Source of the DNA: Gorsachius magnificus | Lineage: Eukaryota; Chordata; Aves; Pelecaniformes; Ardeidae | Direction of reading: 5' to 3' | DNA: 64,000 nucleotides | NCBI GenBank assembly: GCA_034008185.1 | Contig: CM067082.1 | Coordinates: 105,209,311-105,273,310 of the forward strand | Shown here: positions 38,601 through 50,600 of the stretch, in pieces | How positions within the stretch are numbered: the first letter of the stretch is position 1 | Layout of the letters: the number at the start of each line of letters is the position of its first letter | Position numbers and translations under genes: made by a program | The notes under the pieces: model-generated | What the model was told of the DNA's origin: nothing | The model's input: the letters and a program-made list of their open reading frames with translations, nothing else | Databases searched by the model: none

Positions 38601-41600
38601 ATTTAGCTACAGAGAGAAAGCATAGTTTAATAACCTTGCTTTCTTAGTTGCTGAGTTATTTTTGAATGGTGTTACCTTATAGATAATGGCTTTTTATTTT
38701 CACTGTAAAAGCAATATTACCGTTTTGTGCAGTTCCACAAAATATACTTGCATTATCTAATAGTTAAATAATCAATGAATTCATCCTGTTTTTATATAAC
38801 CTCTTCAAGTTTGTTGATAAATGATTTAGAATTGGATCCTCCTAATAATGCACAAGTTTTGGAATTTATTTTTAATCTGAAACCCTAATGCCTTAAGCTG
38901 GCTTCCAGAATAGTTCAGATTTATTTGAAGTTGTTCAGTGGATACTGTACCAATAAAAGGAAATAATAAAACAAAGCAAAGGGAAGGAAAAAAGAAAATA
39001 CAGCTTTGACATGAAAAAGTTACAAGCAAAAAAAAGTGTGAAAATACCTTGAACCTATCTTTTTCTCAGCAAATGGCCTTGAATTCATTTTACTTTTATT
39101 ATAGCACTGGCCTAGAGGCAAAGTATATTTGAGTGTTACAACAAAGAGGGTGCTATATGGAGGAATTTTTTTAATAATGAAATACAACATATGTATAAAC
39201 CATGCAACCTTGTAACAGGAAACTTTATAAGAAGGGTAGACTACGCTTAACTTTTCCACAGTTCTGCAAGAATGAATTTTATTAGGTGTTAGTCAGAAAA
39301 AAATTATCAGCTGAGTTTTATGCTGTAAGGTTAAATGATTCTTATGACTACGTTTAAATACAGCAGCAGTATAAATTTGGAATTTTATTTATTCGCTAGT
39401 TCTGTTAAGGAGCAGAATGTTTAACTGTTACCTTCCTGTTAAATTGCTTCTGGATAAGGACAGATTATTTGAAAGGCTTGGTCTTCGTGATTTTTTTCAT
39501 AGAATAGATCTGCTGATGGCTACTTCTACATGGTTTCTCATGTAACTTTGGAAACCCATTAGTGTTTTTGTTTTTTTTTTTTTTTTAAAATAATGCAGTT
39601 AGGACCTATTCTCTAAATTTGATGTATGAATGGAAAAATAATCAAGGAAAACGTTATCTGAATCTCTTAACATCCATTTCCTTTCACCTTAACTTCTCTT
39701 AACAGTAATGGTAAGATCATAGCCTAACTGAAGTAAATACTCCCTTTCCCTTCAGTATGCCAGAACTTTGCTTCAGTAATACATTGCTAGATATATCACT
39801 TCATCTGCATTTTCTTTAAACAAAGCACTATAATTGAAACAAAGTAAAACCAACTGTAGAAATAAATAGCTTTGGGAGCAGTTGTGTATGTAAGTGAAAG
39901 ACTTCTTTTTCAAAACGTTGATAGATTTTACGTGATGCTTTTTCTAATTTCTTTTGTTGAAGTATGGTACCCAAATGTGTGCAGTCATTGTGCAGTGGCA
40001 GTGTAAAATGTTTTGTATCTTGCACGTGGGGTTATGGCTTCTGCAGTACTCCTGCCAAGAATCGGCAAGTGCCAAGCAGAACAATCATTACCTCATATGT
40101 TTTTAATAGCGCATGTATATTAATAATGACCCAATCTTGCATTTGTCTTTCTGGTGACATATTGTTGACTCATATTTAATTCATCATCCTACTCTAATCC
40201 CCAGATTATTCTTCTTAGTGATATTGCCTGCCATTCTCTGGTTTCCTGTGAGACAATTGTCTGAGATCATATCAGATGTTTTACTTAAGTTTAGAGATGC
40301 TGTCTCCAAAGTTTAGAAATGCAGTATGTATTATTACCCTGTCTAATAAATAGTTTGGCATGATGAATTTTCTGTTACTTCAAACCTATGTACAGCTTTA
40401 TTATTTACATATGTACTTTCTTATTACATGTTCCAGCATTTCATGTTGATGCATTTGTCTATCAGATGTTTGCTGCCCCATATCTTTTTCATCCAAAAGA
40501 ATGCAGTTTTAGTTTCTATTTAGTCTTTTGACTTCTCAAAGGGTCTTTCAGAAATGCATGTATATAGCTTTTGTTTGTTTTTTTTCTAGTGTTCATCTGT
40601 GACTATTCCATTACAAAGAAGTCTCTAACATATAGAAACTTATTTGGAGGGTTACCAAACCCTTGTTAGTTGCTTTTCCTAGAGGGGTGAAATGTGTCTT
40701 ATACAGGCTATGATGATTTCTACTAATTGTACTTTGGGTTATTATATTTGGCGTAAATAATTCCTATTAGAAATCACTCTACTATATCATTCAGGAGAGA
40801 TTTTCTTGGAGATTTTAGGTAGTGGCAAGTAGGTCTGAGTGTATCCTCCAAGCACAGAAAAGAATGCAAAGCAAAGACCATGAATACAGTTTGTCTTTAT
40901 CCAAAGTGTGAGGGAACAAATTAGCAAGAGGAGCTGAAAAATCAGTGAAAATGTGGCAAGGTAACTTTACTTTAGATTCATGAGGAGAATTCTAATCTTG
41001 TGGTATCTAGTTGGTGCTGGTCATGGTCACAACTTGTTCTAGTCCTTATTGATAGGCTTATCATTGGTAAACGTGGACAGCTGTGCATATGCAGATGAGT
41101 AAGATTTAAACAAGTGTTACCAAATAACTAGAAATTTGAGAAGCTGGAAAAAATGAAAAATTTTGGTAGACTTAATTTAATAGACTTGTTTTGTGTAGGA
41201 CTGCCATGTTGTCCCCTGGGTGGTAATGCAAGCTTTGGTCAATGAGACTTGAATTTAGATTAATCATAGCTCTTGCGAAGCAGCAGAGCCTCTGCCTACT
41301 GGATGTTTAAGGGCCGGTGCTGTACTACGCTGTCATTTTAAGTGGCAAAGTTCTAAAGTTTTAGGGGAAACTGGAGAATTCTGAGGGGTTTAAAAAGCAA
41401 TTCAGCACAAAAAAAAGTTTAGCAGACCAAAAAGAAATTTTTGAGTTACTGGATTCAAAATTATTTTTTTTACACAAAATTAATCTGTAACTTCACCACT
41501 CATTGCTGTGGTTGTCTGCTTTGTTGCCCCTTGTCAGAGCAGGTGAGTTTTCATAACTTAGAGATAATGCTGCAGCATTGCTAAATTTTTGCATTACTTC

Positions 41601-44600
41601 AAATTAACTGAGTCAGATTATGAGCATGGTTTAATAAAGATAAATGTGAATAATCCCCCAAAATGTATTTGGTGACTACAATGAATAAAAAGGACAAGGA
41701 AGGACTACAGCAGAAATAAAATGTATGCAGCTGCATGTGCTGGTATGGTGATTGATTGGAATGAAAATGTGTGTAATTTTGCTTACCTGCAAAAGTAAGA
41801 AAATAATATTTTACAAGGTTAGTGGCAAAGTAATAAGATCATTTGAGTATGTAGCACACATTGAGTATGTGCTTCCAACAGTCTTAAAATACAAGGTAAA
41901 TTGTTCCTGCTTGCTAAATCTGTGGTGTCTTTTCTGAGATTGCCAAAAAGGAAACTAGTAGGGATGGTGATTTTTTTGATAGAGATGTAATTCACTGACT
42001 CATTTGGCCACAGTGTAAGAGTTAGTCCTTTCTGTATGTTGGTTACTTGTCTCGGATATATAGAGACAAATGATCTGAATGTGAAAAGTGGCTGTGCTTT
42101 ATTGGTGTTTCTGAGGATATTTAGTCAAGCTGTTGACTTCTAATTTTAATGGGATATTTGGAACTTCTTGAAGAGGTATAGGTTTTCCATCTAAGATTCT
42201 GTAAAGTAAACTAGTTTTGTGTTCTAAGCTTCAGATTGCTAGACTTTGTTATAAACTATTTTTAATGAGTTCTTTGGATGTGAGTTCAGTTATTCTGGAG
42301 AGCATTCTTTAGCAAATATTTTCAACAATTCTCTACCTCAAAAATTAGTCAAGAATCAAAGTGCTTTGGGAAGTGCTTAGGAATAATGAAGTTTCTTACT
42401 CTAAGGAGACTAGAAATGGAGAAGTAGGAGGAAAGATGTGGAATTTCACTGTGTTTCAACATTAGGATTTTGTTATTCTGCTTGGTTGTAAGTTTGCAGG
42501 TCTGTCTTAAATGGAATTTTAAAGATGGTAGATTTATTGTATGATGTGACTTAGGAGCCTACTGATAACTTTTGAAACTACCTAAAATATTTCAAAATAG
42601 GGCCATATTCAACTTTAATTGACCTCAATGAAAATTCTGCTATTGATTTGTGATTCATTAAAAACATCCATGTGGCTTAATTATTCAGTGAAAGGTATTG
42701 ATTTGGAAGGGCAATTACTTCAGATTTGGGCAGCTTGACATTGGAAAGGTTCAATTTCTCCTACCTTCTTTAGAAAAAGCCTATGTCAGTATTGTAACAC
42801 CTCTATGAATTCAGGGACTTCAAAGATTTCTGTAGTTGCCAGGGCTTGGAAAGTAGTTATGCAACAAATTAAGGCAAGAAGCAGAATTTAAGGAAAAAGA
42901 ATTCTACCATTTCTTCATGAATCATCATGATTCAGGTTACATCTATGCATACAGCCGTTCTCCCGTGCACAGCTAATCTTCTTTTTTCAAGACTCATGCT
43001 GTTTATACTGTCTGTAATTAATCTGCTGTATTGAAAAAAGAACAACTTTGATACTGCTTTCACAGCTGCCTGGACATTTTTTCTGAGACTATTTCTTGTG
43101 CTAGATAGAAACATCCGCTTTCAAATGTGGGAAAAATTCATTGCTTAATATGAAGGTTATAATAAACAAATTTTAGTCCTATCATCTGTTTAGGGGAGGA
43201 GACACTACCTCCCCTACACAGTGCCAAATACCAAGTTTCTTTCGGTAGCAACTTTTGCGTGCTGGATGTTGAGCAATGATACTTTCATATCTCTATACTG
43301 CATGTCAGTCTTTTGTGCTCCTTTGAACCATACTAGTGTTTTTCCTAAGGGTCTTTCCACCACCTCGGGTCAATATGAGGTTTAAAGGGATTGTTCCCAA
43401 GTTGCATAATTTAACTATATCATCTCCTGTGGTAAGAGTTGGATCAAGAATAAGGGAATGTATCACAGCTCTCTAAAGGATTGATTGTGTGAGTGAGGGT
43501 TGATTTGCCTTTGGAGATACTTTAATAGTTCAAGATTCCCTTTCCATCTAAAATCCTCCTTATACTTTACGGCAGGCAGAAATGTGCAAGATGTTAGGTA
43601 GAGAGAATACAGTATGGTGGCTGAGAAGCAAAAAGATTATTTTTCTCATGGCAGCTCTGAGCATGTGCTTTACCGTGTCTTGACCAGGGAGGCTTCTTAC
43701 AGAGTGGGCTGTTGCAGAGAGAGCATCTCTTGTGTTGGGACTTGTGAACATGTTTTACTGCAATAATTTAATATCCGGAAGGGATTAGAAAATAAATAAA
43801 GCTAACATCAGTAGAATAAGGGTTTAGTATTTTCCTTAAACACTTTCCTTAGTTTCTTTAGAACTCCTAACCACTTTTCTATTTCCTTCCTGTTAGAGTG
43901 ATTTTTCAATTTGAGCAGAAAAGCACTTAGTCAATCTCATCTGGAACATACGTATGCTTTGTGTGTCGTTTGGGATGGGTACATGCATTAGCATTGAGTG
44001 ATGTAGGGCATTTTTCCTTTTCCTCTTTATGCGTGTTCGGGGTATTGCACTGCCTTGGCGGTGCTGTCAGATCCTCTGGCCTAGAATGAATGGCTGCAGC
44101 TGAAGTCCTGAACTTTGATCCCTTCTGTAGTAATGCAATGAGCAGCCACCAGACCACCAAGTTAGTCAATTCAGAGTTCTTTTTGAATGTACACTGACAT
44201 GTGCTTCCTGCTTTGGATTAGGGAAGTAACCGAAGACTTGCCTTTTACTGGGCATACATTGTTTTAAGAACTGCCTGACATATTTTCAAATGTTTTTTCC
44301 ATTAGTCAGAAGTGATTCCTGAAGTGCTTTTCTCACAGTTGATCCAGATTTGTGTTGCTTCAGGAGCTATACTCAGCAGCAAGTTGAATTCTCCAAAATG
44401 GGTTTGAACTGGAGGAGATGCTGTTCTCTGTGCTGGGAGAAATTTGGGGGGGGCAAATATCAATGATGAAGGAGAAGGAAAACATATTTGCTTGTTTTAA
44501 GTCAGGACAGTAATTTTCTGTTCTGGTGTGTGGGAATACAGTTTGTGTGCATCACTTCACTGGTCAATGCACTGTGGATTTAGCTTTTCTTTTGTCAAGC

Positions 44601-47600
44601 TAGGAAAACATTTCCCATTTATCATTAAAGGGCTTTTAGGTTCTGAGGTGTCTTGTAAATTCCTATTTATCTTTTTGTTTTATTTAATTGACGCTTCCTT
44701 CCACATGAGGCTTTTGACGGAAGCTTTGATTACCATTGAAGGCAGTAAAGTTATCTCTGCTGACATCTCCCTAAAATCTATAATTTTATGAAGCTTTTTC
44801 TGATTTATCACATTTGATACTGTAGTTTTCATTGCATGATTTCACATGGTGCTCAGGCCTTGTGATTACATAATGTACTTTTTATGAAAATGATTTGGTG
44901 CCAGAGGGGAGGCTCAGAGTAGAGGAAATAATTAACATGCAAAAAATTTGAACTCCAAAATAGCTTTAATTAGAAACTTCTTTCAAAGAGCTACCACCTG
45001 CCTCTCATTTTGGTTTTGCATTAGCTCTAAAAATACATTGTAGTTTAAAAGTGTGACGTAAATACATTCATATCATGCTAGAATAAGAAAACTACAAAAC
45101 AACAGTAGCTGGACTTGTGCTTAAAAGTAACACTTTCTGGCTGAGGGACATTACTCTTGAGGCACAAGCTGCTGAAACTATGTAGAGTATGCTAAGTGAT
45201 TCCATGTGATCTGCAAAAACCACTATGGGTTATATTTTCACTTTATAAATATGTCACTGGCAAAGCCAACTGGCTGCAATAAGCTTTTTTGAAATGGACA
45301 TTTCTGGCTGAGTTTTTGGAAGACTGCATTTCTTAAAGTGAAACATAAAAACTCCATTCACAAGCTACACATTAAAAACAAATGGCCAAAGGAAATAAGA
45401 TGACCTATAAAAAGCTGGGAAATAAGAGTTCATACACAATTTAATTTTCTTTAATTATGCTTTACACGTAATAGTTTGAATAATTGGAGTTTGATCCACT
45501 AGTACTAGCTAGTTAAAATCCAAACGTGAAAATTAGTGAGTAAGAACAACACAAATATGATAAATAAAGTGGCAGGTATATTAAAAAGTGATGCTGTGCT
45601 CTTAAAGGCAAAAAGAGTGATTACTGGTTCAGTCTTAGGTGCCTGTATATTTGTTTCTTCAGCTAGTATGGTTCAGTACTGCAGTATGCTTGGAGATCAT
45701 TGGAACGCTCTAAAGAACTTGTCCTATTATGGCATGTCATAGTCAAATCATATCACTACTGTTAAAACAGGAGATATTTTAACAGTGATATTTGTGTGTG
45801 ATTAGGGATTATGAATGTTAAAGATGAATGCTTCCATGTCTGATATGACATGTAGCTTCATATATATTGCAGAAGGTGCTACAGTTTTTCTATTCATCAT
45901 TTTAATAATGTAATGAAATTGGTAAGAATAAGATTGATGTTCATATAATACACATGAGAGCAGAAGCTATTACTGCTTGTTACTTCAGCAGTAACACCTC
46001 AACGCCTCTACTGACCTTCACTTTTTTCTGTTATTTGAATTATGATATGCCTACTAGATTACCACTGTATATCAATTATACCTGAAAAACAGAAATTAAC
46101 AACTAAATTATATATTTTAGACAAGCTTAAACCCTGAAGGTTGTGGTCAGAAGCTGTCTAAAAGATGGCTTTCTCACTATGCTCACTATAACCAAAAGTA
46201 CCTGAAATGTAATTCTGTTACAAAATATATAAGATTTCTGTGTTGGTAAGGGCATTCACTTTAAAATTAAATGTCTTCTAATCTTGTGATATATCAAGCA
46301 ATATTTAGAACTTTTCAAAACAGTAGAATAGCAGCATGGCAAAATTTAAACATAATTACTGTTATAATTTTTTGGTGACCTACATTATTTTATGCACAAT
46401 TTTAATTTTATTTTTTTCTGGTTTTATCTATATATTTCTAAGGAAATCTTAGAAATCTTTATCTTTTCTAAGGAAGAGATAAAAAATAAGAAGCCTTAAG
46501 AAGGTTCTACTACTGTGCGTTTAAAAAACATTTTTCAAGCTGATATCTGTAATCTTTTTGTTTTCAGGTTTCAGGTACCAGGGAGTTCCATTGAAACTAG
46601 ACATTGAAAGTTAAGGTAGTGGAAACAGGGCAGACAGCTGCAGATTTCTTTTGTAGCGCAGTGTTGATGGTAGGAAAATTCGCAGGAAACTGTGGAAGGG
46701 GAGTTGAAGACTATACCCAGACTTACAGGGTTGTATTCTTGAAAAAAGTGTAAAATAGAAGTGGAACTGAATGGTTAGCTAATGTAAAGTATTGAGAGGG
46801 TTTTCGGTATGTCTTTGAATGCTGAAGGTGAACATGTGTGATTTTGAGGTAACAGATGTAGGATAACCATGGTCACAGGGACACCTGGATTATGAAGCAC
46901 TGTTTTCTTACAAGCCAAATAAAAATGCCACTAGTTATTTTTAGTAGCCTAAGAGACTGTGGTGGCAACCAGTGGACTAGCAGGTTTTACTAGTTATCAG
47001 TGTTTGTACAAGCTTCTCAGAGCACTTTTACTGGTTACTCATAATTTTATACAGCTGGCTAACTCATACTTTTTCTAGACTGTATCAACAGTGTGATAAT
47101 GTCAGCAACTGTTAGGTAGTGGAAGCTGGGTATCATCAACGTTGATAGCATACAAATGCAAAAGATTTCAAGTTTCTCTAGTGGTTTCCACTATTTGCTG
47201 ATCAGGAGTATGTAATAGGACTAAATCCTGTGAAATTTCACAGCCTAGGGGAACAGATATCTACCATAGTGCCTTGGAATAGATCAGAAACGAAAGATAG
47301 AATGCCTTCTTTGAATGCCTTATTTGAATAATTCTTCTCTTGACTTCATCTAGTCCAATCCCACTTCCCAAGCAGGTTCAGCTAGAAGTTGCCCAGGATT
47401 GTTTTCAGTTGTGTTTTGAATATGTCCATGGAAGGACATACCACGAACTTTCTGGACAATGGGTTCCAGTGTTTGATGACCTTTGCAGTAAAAAAAAAAA
47501 AAAAAAAAAATCTTTTTTATGTTCAGATAGAATTTCATGTGATACAGTTTCTTCCTGTTGACACTCGTCCTGTAGCTGTGTGCCCCAGATAAGAGTCTGT

Positions 47601-50600
47601 CTCCCTCTTCTTCATTCTCTCCCATTAGGTATTTCTGCATTATCGGTGAGATTCCCCCTGAGCCATATCTTTTCCAGGCTGAACAGCCCCAGCTCTCTAG
47701 CTTCTCCTCATCTGAAAGATGCACCAGTTTCTTAATAATTTTTGTGCCCCTTTGCTGGACTTGCTGTGGTATGCCCCTGGGTTTTTTTGTTTTTTTTTTT
47801 TTTTTTTTTTTTTTTTTTGTACTGGGGAGCTCTGTACTGGACCCAGTACTCTGGATGTGGCCTCACCAATGCTGAGTAGAGAGGAAGGATTGCTTCCTTC
47901 AACTTGCTGGTCACGCTATTCCTAATTCAGCCTAGAATACTGTCGACTGCCTTTGCTGCAAGGGTGCATTGCTGGCTCATGGTGTAATTTGTCAAGGAGG
48001 ACCCCAAGTCTTTATCTGCAGAGCTGTTTTCCAGCTGGTTGGTTCCCAGTGTGTACCTGATGCTTGTGGTTATTCTTTCCTGGGACAGAACTTTGCATTT
48101 TCCTTTGAACCTCATGACGTTCCTGTCTGCCTACTTTTCCAGCCTGTTGAGGTCACTCTGAATGGCAGCAAACCAACTGAACCTGGTAGTTTAACCAATC
48201 TCCAGTTCACCTCATTGTCCACTTATGTAGCCTGGACTTCATCAGCTTATGTATGGGGATGCTGTGGGAGGCAGCACCAAAAGTCTTCCTAAAGTCAAGG
48301 TAAATGGCATCCACTGGTCTCCTGTTATCCACAAAGCTAGTCACCTCTTTGTAGAAGGCAGTTAGGTTGGTTAAGCATGATTTCACCTTTGTAGATCCAT
48401 GCTCACTACTCCTGATCAACTTGGCCTTCATGTGTCTGGAAATGGTTTCCCTGAGTATTAGTTTCTCCATTACTTTCCCAGGGTCTGAGGTGAGGTTGAC
48501 TTGCCTGTTCCTTGGATCTTCTTGTCCTTGTTCCTTGTCATACTTGTCCTTCTTGAAGACAGTGACATTTGCTTTCTACCAGTCTTTAGGGACCTCTTCT
48601 GACTGATGTGACCTTTTGTCGTGGTTTAACCCCGGCTGGCAACTAAGCACCACGTGACCACTTGATCACTCCCCTCGCAATGGGATGGGGGAGAGAATCA
48701 GAAGGGTAAAAGAGAAAACTCCTGGCTTGAGATACAGACAGTTTCATAGGGAAAGCAAGAGCCGTGCATGCAAGCAAAGCAAAGCAAGGAATCCATTCAC
48801 CACTTCCCATGGGCAGGCAGGTGCTCAGCCATCCCCAGGAAAGCAGGGCTCCATCACGCCTAACGGTGACTTGGGAAGACAAACGCCGTCACCCCAAACG
48901 TCCCCCCCTGCCTTCTTCTTCCCCCCGCTTATATACCGAGCGGGACGTCGTATGCTATGGAACAGCCCTTTGGGCAGTTTGGGTCAGCTGTCCCGGCTCT
49001 CTCCCCTCCCAGCTTCCCCTGCACCTGGCAGAGCTGAGAGCTGAGAAGTCCTTGGCCAGTCTAAGCACTACCCAGCAACGACTAGAAACATCAGTGTCTT
49101 ATCAACATTCTTCTCGTACTAAATCCAAAACACAGCACTATGCAAGCCGTGATGAAGAAAATCAACTCTATGCCAGCCACAACCAGGACAGCCAGGAAAA
49201 GCTCTCTCTCCTGGTATCGTTCTACAGCCCCCGTACTCCCTACCAGATGCAGCTCTGACAGAAGAGACATCCCCTACAGGAAGAAACCCTGCGTGAAGAA
49301 CTGCAGGGTAGAAATGGGGAACACGACGTCAGGTGGCGCACCATGAGGTTCTGCTCCCGTTTGGAAACGTCAGAGGTGGCCAGTGTTCCTGGAGGCACGA
49401 GCAGATCACAGGGTGATGGTGAGCCACGAAGGAAGGGGCTGCAGGCAAATGCCTTCTTGTGCGTCAGGCCAGGTATTGCCAAAGGAAAGGCAAGCGTTGT
49501 GCAAAGCCCTGGTGAGAACTGACCTGCACCACTAGGGCCATTTCTCATTGCTCAGGTTCAAGAGAGACCAATTCCACCTGGGATGAAGGCAGAGTAAGAC
49601 GAAGCAATTGATGAGGGGCGTGCAGGGCCTACAGGAGAAGATGACCACGGGAAGGAGTAAGACAAAGGCTGAGAGGGCTGCCATCGCTTTCAAGAGAGGT
49701 ATCACGGATGAAGGATGAAGAAAGAAGAGAGGTCTTGTACAAGTACAAGGAAAAATACAGTAAAGAACAGAAAACAGCTGAGGACTTCTTTCCAAGAAGA
49801 CCACCTCACCCTAAAGAGTGGAGTAGCAAACGTCCCTTGGTGCCTCGGCAAGGAACGGTGAGGCAATCCTGCGCGCTCCTTACGCCTCTGCCAAGTTCAC
49901 GCAGAGGGAACCAAAGGCCTGTCTTTCACCTCTGGCATCACCACAGCCCAACCAACGGCGACAGGAGAACTGCCTTTATTGCCATAGGCTGACCGTGCAG
50001 ATGAATTGAAGGCCCAGCAGCTGGGCCCAATGCATGGCCCCCAAGGGCAGGGACAGCCCCCGGGCCTCCACAGGGCCTGCCTTGGGACCAGCACCCCAAG
50101 GGCCGTCCTCCAAAGGAGGCTGGGCGGAGGGGCGGCGGGCGGGGCTGCGCATGGGGGGCCCCGTCACCCCCATGTCACAGTGCCAGCGCCCGGCAACGCA
50201 GCAGTCACAATGCCCCGGGAGAGGATAAAAGGGGGCGTCCTCCCCTGTCCCGCTGCCAGAGCTGGCCTGGGGGCAGCCCGAAGACATCCACGAGGAAAAC
50301 CTGGAGGAGTGGCTGGAATTCCTTGGAGGTGACTCGGGGAGGAAGACCGCAGGAGGCTGGACGAGGCTGCTGGAGGTTCTCTGCTGCAAGGCCAGCTCCC
50401 AGCGGGGCCACATTCGAGGCCCACCCGATGGATGGCAGTCCTGCTTCAGCCCTCAGGGAACGCAAGCCCCTCCGAAGACGAGAAGAACCACCAAGCCCTG
50501 GAGGTGCCGAGGCTATGGGGCCTTTTCAGCTGGAGAGCAGTGGCAAGACCAAGGGAAGGCCTTCTGGAGGAGCACTGCAGATCTGGCTCGCCGTCCTCAT

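Larger units (their letters stand above)
47340..48612 (-). mobile_element. CR1 LINE, 3' part (split copy)
   Basis: This is the minus-strand CR1 3' tail (starting near tcatctagtccaatcccac) and decayed reverse transcriptase. The words [13 protein letters not shown] (in 48,470-48,207), KCKVLSQ and NSSADKDLG are recognisable. Several frame breaks exist. It ends abruptly at the LTR at 48,617, and the same CR1 resumes after 53,713. Confidence 0.88.

Noticed and set aside
47350..47724. A 124-codon minus-strand frame
   Set aside because: It is the CR1 polymerase C-terminus and tail joined by the A21 run, not a host gene.
49191..49230. Primer-binding site expected after the left LTR
   Set aside because: I compared the first bases after the LTR with common tRNA 3' ends and saw no convincing match, so none is annotated.
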